Positions 11,301 to 23,300 of a stretch of DNA of 64,000 nucleotides are shown here, piece after piece. The stretch is from Branchiostoma lanceolatum (Eukaryota > Chordata > Leptocardii > Amphioxiformes > Branchiostomatidae). A program made the position numbers and the translations under genes. The notes beneath the pieces are model-generated. The model did no database searches. It was not told the origin of the DNA and saw only the letters and a list, made by a program, of their open reading frames with translations. The stretch is taken from NCBI RefSeq assembly GCF_035083965.1, contig NC_089724.1, forward strand, positions 30,464,435-30,528,434, given 5' to 3'. Position 1 is the first letter of the stretch, and each line of letters opens with the position of its first letter.

Positions 11301-14300
11301 AATTAAAAACCACTGATACATTCTTACTTTACAGACTGTAAATACAGAAATGTTTGCGGTAGTTTTATGTTTGCGGTTTTCGTGGGTACCGTTTCACCAC
11401 AAATTTAAAACCACCGCGAACATTTTTGTCCAATATTGTAGCAGTATGTGACTATAGTGCTGCGGCAAGCTTAAAACCACCATAAACACTCCATTTTCGC
11501 CTTGTATAGTCAGTCAGTCTATAAAGACTATGACACAATACTGCGCAAACAAAAAGTTACAAAAATCGTTAAAAAAAATTTCTGTCTAACGTCTGAGAAA
11601 TGAAAATCGTGTCTGTAAATCGTTTTCCAACATGTTCTCATAATAGAAAATTATGTTTGTACAATGGAAAAATAAAAGTGCCAACCTACCGCACCTAATT
11701 TTTTTAGGGTCCGAATCAGAAACACAACTGTAATTTTTCTTGGCCATAATAAAGGCGTGTCAAACTTTGCTAGCTTTGTCTTCTGAGAATCTCTGATGTG
11801 ATGTGAAGTAGCCTGCACAACTGGAATGACACATACAATAGGTGCAGGAGTGTCCTATACAGGTGAAATGGATCGGATATAATGAAAGCCTGGCCTTTGC
11901 TCTGGTGGGCTATATTCAGATAACTATATACTGTAGTTGACCCTTTGCTGTGAGAAAATTCACATGGGAAAATTGAGTCATAATACCAGTGTGCTGGAAG
12001 ATTTTCTTTGTTCAGCATATTCTTACGATTTCATCACGGCAACCAAAGGGTAGAAATATAGTCCATAAAAGTTAACACATTTGAAACTGATTTGGGCTAG
12101 TTTGTGTTCTATATTATTTCTTATGTTGCCACCATGATAATGGGAATGTTACAAGGTAAAATGATATTCACAGTTTTCGTGGTAACCTTTTCTGTGCTAA
12201 CTTTTCACCATGAACTTAAGACCACCGCAAAAATGCCTTTTGTCTGCCCTTAACCAGGAGCTAAAAACCACCGCTAACACTCCATTTTCTGCCTGTGGCG
12301 AAATTGAATCCCTACAAAGCATTTGCAGTATCTCTGTATACTGGACTATTTGAGATAGATGATTGGTTGGTGCCATTGTGTGTTCACCTGCATGTATGAT
12401 GAAGGAATGTAGCATATGCGAAACAATGCAGATTGTGAGGCCTGGGTTGGGTCTAGTACAGGTGTTACCAGTTTTTATGTGCCAGTTATACATGTACAGA
12501 ATGACAACATGAGGCTTTTATCTAAGTGCCCCCAGGGACAAGGGTGCGTCATTGTGTTGTAATTGATGAAGGGCGGACAATGCTTCAAGGGTGCTCTTGC
12601 GTCATAGCCACCCAAGCTTTATGAAAAAAATTGCTTGGCAGCAAAATAGGTTCTTTGAGAAATATTGAAGCTAGATGCTAGCCTACAATTCCAGAAAAAA
12701 ATGATTTTTTTACAGAATGATACTGCTTTGAATCAAAGGCCCTTTTGGTAATGGGTGTGTGAACAAAGGCTTTGAAGTATTGTCATGAAATGTGTTAATT
12801 GCCAACATTGTGTATAGCTAGCTGTTTTTTGTACCCCTCCCATTCATGAATAATGTACATGATGGTGGGGTAATCAGTGTTCTGTGACGCATAAAACAGC
12901 AGAGATGTGAGGTGCTGTTGTTAGGTGTGACAGGTCGTTCAGTGTAATATGACCAGCTGCTGTGCCATGTGCCCATGAAGCTGGTGTGTTATGCTGAAGG
13001 GTAGACATTGTAGCTACACAGAAACAGATACAGATATGCTTGTTATGCTTGATATTAGACACAACATAATGTGCACAGGTTTACCAAAATGTAACCTATA
13101 TAATGTGGTATTCTGTCTGCAAAACAAGGACACAAAATTCACAGTTACGTCATGTACAGTTATGGTATCCTTATTTGGGTAAGAGATACTTAATGTGTGA
13201 TGGATGTTGGTCTGAATAGCAGAAAATGTCATCCTACTTTGAAGAGGACAAGTTAATGTACCTGCCATCTCAACTCTGAGCGAGTAGGTCTTGATAGAAT
13301 AGAGGACATGATGTGGTACTTATAATAGGGGGTGAAGAGGCAGGGTTCTATCTGTAAATTTTGCTGAAGAGTAAGCTAAGTTTAATGACATCTCTACTTG
13401 TAAAAAAAAATACAAAAGGGTTTCAGCTTGATTTTTGAGGGGTGGAAATTTTGTATGGGGGTGGGGGTGGCACATACATCATGTTTACGATTCCGAGCGC
13501 TCAAGGCTTCACCAGCAAATGTTGGTCCAAGATCACTTTCACTTTTTTTAACAATCAAAGTCCATTGTCTTGAGACAACAAGGTGTGAAGAACATGTTTC
13601 CCTTGTTGTTGTTGCAGATGGTATGGCCAGGAGAGGGACTACAATGTACTGGTTATGGACCTGCTGGGGCCCAGTCTGGAGGATCTCTTCAACTTCTGCT
13701 CACGGCGCTTCACAATGAAGACCGTTCTCATGTTAGCTGACCAGGTGAGCACACCTTTTACCATAGATGGTTTTTGATGTGTCTATTAATGTTGATGTTA
13801 TCTAGATACACAGTAGGCATGAAGTGAGTACAGTTTCCTGTCAGTAATCAAACATGACAGTTCATTAACGGTATTGTTTTTGTTCACCTATTTCATTTCT
13901 TTTGTTTTTATCTATTTAATTTGTTTGTGTCTCTTTCAGTTGTCTGTGTAGTTATATATTTTTCATATGCTACTTATTTTAATATAATGCTAATAAGTGT
14001 AAGAGTTGTGTTTAGGCTTGATGAAATTTGGTGCGATTTTAGTAAGGAGTTAATGTGGTGAATGGGAAAATGTGGCTTTTATGAACAGCTAGGATTCTGG
14101 CTTGAGTACAGAGTAGCCTATGTCATCATGATTCCTCAAGTCAATCGATAAACAATTAACGAGACAAGATATAGCAAGACATTTGCACAAACTTTAGGCA
14201 TTTCTAGCCTCCTTCGCAGACTTCTTGGAGTGGCCACGTTTTTTTGGTGGGTGGGAGTGCTGATACATGTACTTGATTTTTTTTTACAAGGGAAAAAATT

Positions 14301-17300
14301 GTGTATCAGCCCCCCCCCCCCCAAAAAAAAAAAAATTAAGGTGCCACTCCAAGAAGGAGGCTAAGGTATTTCACAGAGTTGTCTCCAAACTTTGAGTTAA
14401 TTACGATACGACTTTTTAAAGAATGCTTGAGGTATTTACAGGTTTGAGATAGCAAAACCTGTTTTGTTTTCAGTATTGTCACCACGGTGTCTCTCTTTTG
14501 TCCCCCCCCCCCCCTGCAGATGATAGGTCGTATCGAGTATGTACACAACAAGAACTTCATCCACAGAGACATCAAACCTGACAACTTCCTCATGGGCATC
14601 GGCCGCCACTGTAACAAGGTGAGGCAAAGACATGCCCAAAATGCTCAAAAGGTAATTTTACACAGTTGTGGCCCTCCAACAGCTCGCAAGGCTCAAGTTG
14701 TTGGCATTCCTCCCAAACCATCGCTGGAAAGCTTCTTGGAGAAACTTATAATGTTGACTGAAAATTCTTCTTTGTTGGTTTGTTCAAGTGAAAAAAAAAA
14801 GATCTATGGTTGGCCACAGGACTGTGCCCTCAGGAACACTTTTTTGGTCTTGTTTGAATCGTAAACCAGAACAAATTATAACAATAAAGCATACCCAGGG
14901 TTTACTTTGGCAAGACTCATTTCTCAAATCCTTTCCTTGAAAGAAAGAAAAACCTGTTTGTTTTTTAAGAAAATACTGCAGGGGTGACTAAGTATTCATA
15001 TTTATTTTACTGAATTCATGTGATCCGCTACTAAAACATACAAATTTTATGGCATTCATACAATCCCCTACTAAGAAACATATGAAATTTACGCAATTCG
15101 TACAAGATTGTATGAATTTTGAAAATGTGTATGTGTCTTTGTAGCAGATTGTATGAAATCCATAAATCTCTGATGTATTTCGTAAAACTGGTATGAATCT
15201 GTTTAATTGGTATGAATACTTACCCTGTACCCCTGTACTGGAACAGTTACTAACAAACTGTTACAAAGTCTTATACCAAATTGTTGTTTTATCAAAATAT
15301 CAAAGCTGTTTTCTCAAGCAAAATCAATGTCAAATTGAGTTTACAGAAATGGACAGCAAAACCTATCCCCACAGTTTGACAACAATATAGCCTCTCCAAT
15401 GGAGAATAGGAACATTTTGGGTGTGTTTGGGTGTGCTGTTCTGTTTTGGAAGACCTTCCCTCTCCTATCCTCAGTCCCAGCAAACCTTGACATCACCACA
15501 TTTCTTCCTACTGAACTTCCCACTGATCCTATACAGTTAACATTGCCGGGTGTGCATTCCCATCACTTGTACATATAAGGGAAGAGGTTTTTCTCCCTCG
15601 CTTTGGCAAACTTCAGCTTTGCTTGAGAGGAGGGCCACAGCCAATTATCCTGAATGGGTCCACTCACGCCGTTTTTTATTTTTACTTTCAGCCCACATTT
15701 GTCAGCTGTGTTGTTGGGAAGCCACTGACTGTGCCATTTTTTAGAAACGTAGTCTTATTATGCATGCAGTGTGCCTATCTTGAAATTTTCTTTCTTTCTA
15801 AATTTGCAGGGCTCGAAATACTGGTATGGGTGACTGTATATGCACTTTTGTGAAATTGGAGCTGTGCACCTACGTTTTGACTGGGTGCACCAGTGCAGCT
15901 AGATATTTCTGTAGTATTACATGTAACGTTAGATACACTATTATACACTAGTGAACAGAATATTCTTGACAACTGTCAAAAAATAATGAAACACTTGTTG
16001 TATCACTTGTTCAAAATTTTGAAGTTTGGGTTTGTTGCAATTTTTCAAAGCTTGAAGCTGTGTCAGCATCGCATTTCAACATTGAGCGCTTCCAGAGTTT
16101 GTCTGCAACTTTGAATCAGGACAAGAGCGCTCTTTCTCCTCTCTTCTCGTTTTGCTGACATTCTACTTTTATCATATGTTGTGCACCCAAAATTTTCTAG
16201 TAACCTAGATTTTGGGCAATCAGGTTAGGAACACTAGTGCACCTATTCCCAAAAGTGAGTTTCAAGCTCAGAAATAGGATGATGTTAGATCTGTAAGCTG
16301 TTAATTGAATGTTACATTTGATAGGTTGACGCCAGTTGTAAAGCTATGGTCACACTAAACTCACGTCGTACCTGCGATGGGGTTTCTTCCGTCATGACAG
16401 CGCCGTACGTCGTACGTTTGGGAAAAACCGGGTGCAATAGTTAACACATACAAAGTAGTGGTCACATATAACGTAGGTACATGGTACGATGGTTTTTTTA
16501 GTGTACCTAGGTCAATCGCAGGTAAATCGCAGGTAAATCGCACGTAAAAGTAGCCATCGCCGAGCGTCCTACGTCGAAAAATACAGCTAAAGATGATTTT
16601 GAAGAAATTTTCCCTCCGTCGCCGTACGATTTTTATTGCCCCCAATACAGACTTCACTACGGCCTTCTTTTTATACCAATGAGGTGAAAAATGTATACAT
16701 TTCGATCGTTTTCTGATGGTTTCAGTTTCCCTGATATTGCCGATGTTGTTGAAAAGTGCAGCCACCAGAGCACAGTGGCAACCGTTGTACAGCGTGCCCG
16801 CTGAAGAGCCTGCTTTCAAGGCTATGATTTTCCACGTGTCAGATCAAGTATCGCGCGCAGGTGATGCATACGATTGTTTCATGGCTATACACACGTGGGT
16901 TCATAATTATATCAGACCTCAGTCCTATCCTGTCTCTACTTTTATTTTGCCAAGAGAACAGTTTGCGGATGGCCCAGAGAAAGAGTATGACAGGCCAGTT
17001 GTTTTGTCCATCAAAAAGAAAGCACATAATAGGCATAAAACGTCAAACAAAGACTGAAACTGAAAAAAGAGACAGGATAGGACTGAGGTATGATCTAATT
17101 ATAAACCCAGGTGTATACAGACATAAAGCAATTATATGCGCCTGGTTCTGGACCTGACACGTAGAAAATCTAAACTTGGAAGCAGGCTATTCTACCGGCA
17201 CACTGTTTTCTGGTTGCTATTGTCTAATGATGGTTACACTTTGCATCAGCATCGGCAATATATCAGGGTAACTGAAACCATCAGAACATGGTCGAAATTT

Positions 17301-20300
17301 ATGAATTCCTCACCTCATCATTAGATAAAAAGGCCACAATAAAGCCTAAATATGAGGCTATAAAAATCGTACGACGTTGGATGAAATTTTGAACATTGCC
17401 CGACGCTCTGCGATAGCTGATTTTACCTACGATTTACCTGCGATTTACCTGCGTTGTACGGGAAATGCATCGTACGTGCATCGTAGGTACGACGTGAGTT
17501 TAGTGTGACCGGGGCTTTACTGAACTGCATTAGGACAGTTGTTGTGTTAGCAATCAAGCTTTCTCTCAGCTAAGTAAGTACGTTTCTGTACTGTATAAAA
17601 ATGAACTTTTGTTTTTGGTGAGTGTGACCAATTTATAGGACATGTCATATGAATTATGATAATGACATCTGTGGTTGTGGCCAAAGTGATTTTGTTCTCT
17701 AAATATTAAATCATTTAATAGTAATAGGTCCTCCTGCATACCTAGTTGAACTTTATAAAAATGTCTGGTCTACATATGTATTAAGTTTCCAGGACTCAGT
17801 CAGGGTCTGTGCATTAGCCAATATTCAGAAAATTTGCTAAATGTTGTGTTGTCATTGCTTCCTTAAACAACATAGAGTTGCTCTTCAGTTTTCCATCAAG
17901 CTGCTACTTAAAGGAAAACCTGTAGAGTGCAATATTAGATGTTGAGTTTTAACACACTGTGCTACGGTGCACTTAGCTATAGACCTGTAACTTGTGCAGT
18001 GGTTTTAGATCTACGTTTTTTCGCAGTAACCACAAGTTGCAAATCCATGACACAGCACATACCCGTTACTTTACTACAGAATTGTTTTACTGCATATGTA
18101 ACACACTGCGAAAACTTCCTTATAGCTCCTACTCAAAATAAAAACATAACGAAAGTGAATGAACTTACAGTATTCTAAGACGCATGTGATATTACCATTC
18201 CATCTGAGAATCAGATATAAATATACTGTATTGAGTGCAGGTCCAAGATTTCACAATTATACAGAATTGTGGGGAGTTCCCTAGCCATATTTTTTGGGTT
18301 GGCACTGTGGCTTCCTCAAAGTAACCCCACCTAGCATGCCCTCTGATTACTGCAGTTGAGACAAATGACAGCAGACAGATACAGGGCAAACATTCATACA
18401 AACTAACTACCTTCAAAATCATCAAGGATTGGAAAATTATCAAAATTTTTTTGACACATGAACGCTTACATGTACAACACCTGGCTGTCTCTCTGACTTT
18501 TGATTTACTTTTTGAGTCATTTTGTGATGATGTTGAGTTGATTGTTTTGTCACGTCTTTGTCATTTTCTCTACACTTGTTCTATTTCTGGTACTGAATGT
18601 GATTGCATGCTGTAATACTTGTCTTGTTGTTCCAGGTTTTCCTGATAGACTTTGGCCTTGCAAAGAAGTACAGAGATAGCAAAACGAGACAGCACATACC
18701 GTACCGAGAGGACAAGAACCTGACTGGCACGGCTCGATACGCCAGTATCAACGCACATCTTGGAATCGAGCAGAGGTGAGTGAGATGTTTTAATCTAAGC
18801 TTGGATGCTGTAGAATTTTGAGGGTTACTAGAAGCTACATGATGATTATGAGTCTGTGACTTAACCATGTTTTTTCCTGTTACATCTCATGTTCTAGTAT
18901 TGACTTGTTCTGCTCTTAGTGAGGCAAAAATCATCTGAACTTCATGACATGAAAATAATGGAATTGTATTTTCGCAAGCTCAAAATGAACACCATGGTCT
19001 CCCTATCAATGAGTGGGACAGAAAAAAAGGTTAAAAGCCAAAAACAGAACTACAGTATTTAGAATATGGTCAACCTGGATGTCTAACCTACATCAACATT
19101 TGTTTTTGTTGTTCCTAGTCGCCGTGACGACATGGAGTCGCTGGGCTATGTGCTTATGTACTTCAACAGGTCGAGCCTCCCATGGCAGGGCCTGAAGGTA
19201 GGCGCTGTGCGTACTTGTACTAGCTGTCTTCTCCCCTCTGGTATGGGTGGTACGGCCGGTCGGATGTTAATCTGCTCCCACCTCCGTGCTCCGATGTGTG
19301 TTAGGTAGCCATTTTACAGACTAGAGACAGATTTTCCCATGATGTTCCATTCCTTGTAACCCTTGCGTACGGTTTCCGACATTTCTTGCCTATGTGGCAT
19401 ATGACCACAATTGTTCAAATTCAAATATCACCAAAAAAAAGGACATTTTGGACAACAATCAATTACTGAGCTGCCTATGACTTACAGTTAAAAAGAGTGT
19501 GCATAAGTGATCATTGTAATATTTTTAGTAAATGATCAAATTTGCCACAGAAATCAGCCTTACATGAGAGGTGATGAAAAATGAAGCAAGTTTGCCAATG
19601 GTTGACTAAAGCGGGTATCTTACTGACTGTGCCAAATTGTACTTAGGAAATGCCAACTTTGTGAATTTCCTCCAATTTTTCCTTGTGGTCACATTGACGT
19701 GAGACGTGGAGCTAAAGCATGTGACCTCTACAAATTTTCTTAATTAAAAAAAAAGTCGCAATTTCAGATGCCAAATTGGCGCCGGTTTGGCAATCGCATA
19801 GTCAGTGAGATACCTGCTTTAGATTCTGAAGTTCAAGAAATAAGTCACAATGTTTGTTAAAGACGGAGCATTCATCCTGAAGGGTGTACCAGCCTTTGCA
19901 TAACAGTAGCCCTTAGTAGTGTGACTACGTGTAATGAATAGATGGGTTTCAGCATGTTGCCTTGACTGCACAGGGTTTACATTGTGAGCTGTAGAAAACA
20001 ATGTTTCCCTCCAATACGCCATCGTCACTCCCTGTTTTATACTTTCAACACTTTTATCTTACTGTGTTCTCCCTTCAATAGTATCACATTCTTTCATTTC
20101 CTTAACGTTTATTTAAGATACAATGCTTTGTGCTAAGGGGTTTTTGAGTACAACTTACATTTAGTGTGGGGTGCCTTTTCAAAGTTGACATATTCAGTAT
20201 TTTAGCTGGCATAGAAAAGCTGTGATTTTGACCCCTTATTCTGTGACTTTCAACCATCATAGGGGTATTTCTTACTTGGAAAAAAACATGGGACACTTTG

Positions 20301-23300
20301 TAGACCTTTGTAAAACCTGTCTTTAGAATAAGCCTGAACACTCATTGAGGGAACGCTTCACAAATTTTGTCCTTTAGAATGTAAGAAATAGTGTCTCAGG
20401 GAGTTATGAATTTTAAAATTTCCAGGGACAATGAATGAGGATGCCCCTACTGTACTTGGTGGCAACGAGTTCCACTCTATGATAGGGAAGATGGGATAAT
20501 GAACGCATCAATCCTGAGTTGATAACTTAAGTTCTTTAAGGCATGACTATTAGGAGTTATATTCTTCTGTTTTCCCCCACTGAAGCTGTCTGCATTCATT
20601 ATTTATTTCTTAGCATTCTGTGTGTGATCAGTTGTCCCTCTCCTGTTCCTTGCTGTAGCTTAGCTATGTCTGCTATGTTGGTTTAAATATCCCAGAATAA
20701 GTTGTGTATTACACTTGTCTTAATGTGGTGCCTTCATCTTTACACACTATACAGTATTTAAAGATCGGGTCTGCTGTATTTTACTTGCTTACGATTTATG
20801 TTGCTTACGAGCAATATTTGTGCAGAAATCAGTAAAAATGCCTTAAATCAATGTTGGTGGCTCAGAAACACAGCTGCAGGTTTTCTTTGCTTGATTAAGA
20901 GAACGCTACACCCCCATGTCAAGAACATGCTCCTTACCCTGGGAAGCAGATCCTCTGAGTCTGACAAGCATAACGTTTGGATTGACCAGCTACTTAGAGC
21001 CTTCAACTGTGACCTATATGAAAGTAATTTTGCCCCTATGGAAGCCTTAGACTTAAATCAAGATTCCTTACCATGGAAGGGGGACCCCTCCCCCCTCCAC
21101 ACCATCTCTACCGCTCTGTCGCTCCTCTCCCTCCAGTGCTCCACCCTGCAATTTTTCCCTACATAAACCCCTGCGTGCTGTTATGTTAGATTATGCAAAT
21201 TGTGCCACTTTCCCACGGCAAAGATGACATCAGTCTACGGGTCGCTAATCTCTGAAGTATGGTTTACGTTCTGAGATACAGAAAAAGGTTTTAAACTCGG
21301 GCTCTGTTCAGTTTACAATTGATTTGTGCTGATAGACAAACATGGGCAGAATTCCTGCAGACTCAATCTTTAAATCCTTAATGTCCTTAGGGTACTGTGA
21401 GTAACTTAGACGGCATCGAAGGTATGTAGAGGCCGTTAATATGTTCTTCCCATAGTGACATGGCCCAAACAAATGTACCCAACCTCCAGTGCCTTTTTCC
21501 CCATATTTTTTACTTACCGCAATAAAATACATGGATATTTCCACTACAGTACAGCAACATGGGGTTTTGTTATCACAACTTTCATTTCGAAGTGTTTTAA
21601 GTATCGTTGAGTTGTTTCTGTTTTGTTTTTCTTCCTATATCGTGCCATGTGTAAGACCCATGGAGGCATGTGTTCTGTTTTGCAAACTAAGACACACACA
21701 CAATGACAACTGAAGAAATATAAACCAAAGCAGTAACTGGGGCAGCTATAGAACTGTGCCTATCCGTCTGCCATGTTTGTGGCGCAAGTTTTGTCCGTTT
21801 ATTCAGTTTTAACAAGTCAAGTTTACCTTCCTTCTAACCTAGTTTCACGCATGATAAAGAAATGAACTTAGATGATGTTAGCATGTTGAAATACGCTTGT
21901 ACGTGTGTGTGTTTTGTAACCTACTTAAGTTCTGAAGTGCTTATTAACTGCAGGCTAAGATACATTCATTGGACCAATACTGTTAACATACGAATCTCAA
22001 TAACATTTTCCGATATCTCTCATTCCTACACAGGCCGCGACCAAAAAGCAGAAGTACGAGAAAATTAGCGAGAAGAAAATGTCGACGCCGGTGGAGGTCC
22101 TATGTAAGGTAGGTGTGAGAAACCATTTTACGTGCCGTTTTGTTAAGTCTGTGAAACCTGAAGTGTTGGATGATGTCTGAAACACAACCTTGTCTGTCCA
22201 TGGCTTTCCATGTGAAGAAAATGACCACACCACTTGAAGCTCTCTGTAAGGTGGGTAGTCTCTTCTCACCACTTGGAGGGGGAGGCGGGATCTCTGCTTG
22301 CAATCCATAGTTGAGAACACTAAAGCGAGTATCTCACTAGACTGCGCTAAATTGAGAAACACATTTCCCATTCAGCACCGACTTGTAATCTGATAGTGCA
22401 ATTCTTTTTAAAATTTGCAATTGGAAAAATGGTGCAAAACAGTGCAATCACTGAAAATCTCATTTTATTGAATTTTAATCATTGTATTACAATTTGTAAT
22501 AAGTTGGTTTATAATTCTGTGGCAACACGGCAAAATGCATCTTGTATCTGATTTGGAGCTGAAACTGAAAATGTGCCCTTACAGGCACAGCCATTTTGTC
22601 TGTAGAGGTCACATATTTTACCTGTGTGTCTCATGTCGGTGTGACCAAAAGGGAAAATTGTCAAAAGTTGGCGCAACTTCCTAGGCAAAGTAGTGGTCAA
22701 CCTCAAGCCAACCGTACAGTCATACTCACGCCGTATCTTCAGAAATGCTTCTGTAGCCGCATGTTCCGTTTAGAACTTTATTCAAGCCCACATCCAGACT
22801 AGTGTCGCCTTGTGTGTGGTTTTCTCCATGGGTTAGGCTCAAATGAGCAAGTACAATGTGTCCTGTCTTATATAGACCAGGTGCAAAGTGCCCTAGGCAG
22901 CTTAACCAATCACAGTTCAGCAAAATTCAAGGTAGTGCAGGTTGATCTAAGTGCACTACACTACGTGACCTCACTTGACCTCGCAATTTGGTGCAGTCCA
23001 GTGATGTACCCGTTTTACTTCGCTCCAGGGTAAGTTGTCTGACAATGCAATTAACTGTCCACCAAAATATCAACAGCCCGTCCTGTGGTCACCATCGGTG
23101 GTCAGCAGTGGACATCTACGAGAAGGAAACAAAAACATTTTTTGTTCATGTCTTTTAGAAAGATGTGATGTTTCAGGTTTTCTTCGTACAAAATGAAAAA
23201 CATAATATATTTTGCTTGAAAATTTGACCTGCGAAGAAGGCTGCAGGTGTGGCCGTTTGTTTGCTGAATTTTAGCAATGGTTTAAAAGTGTAATAGGATG

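Larger units (their letters stand above)
5750..13617. other. CSNK1A1 intron 2 (7.9 kb), repeat-bearing
   Basis: This is the largest intron of the gene. Apart from the repeat copies listed separately (8708-8916, 9141-9336, 11165-11500, 12163-12315) and a SINE scrap at 9768-9880, I see AT-rich sequence with no recognisable coding exon or RNA gene. Short open frames here show no family resemblance. Confidence 0.6.
14619..18635. other. CSNK1A1 intron 4 (4.0 kb)
   Basis: This intron splits HCNK from VFLIDFG. That is the point where vertebrate CK1 alpha L isoforms carry a 28-residue extra exon. I found no Lys/Arg-rich PVGKRKR-like exon here. The intron holds a hAT-like element (15807-16271) and a 1.18 kb foldback (16341-17517); the rest shows no recognisable gene. 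Confidence 0.6.

Noticed and set aside
14281-14335. T, C and A homopolymer block as a regulatory or structural signal
   Set aside because: It is the interior of the 159-bp TAGCC-type MITE and is prone to slippage.
16716-17057. 113-residue open frame as a transposase or host gene
   Set aside because: It lies entirely in the foldback arm and loop, has no motif, and its counterpart in the other arm is not open in the same way.
20798-21166. 122-residue open frame in CSNK1A1 intron 6
   Set aside because: No recognisable domain, no splice or start context. It may be a decayed repeat, but nothing supports a gene.
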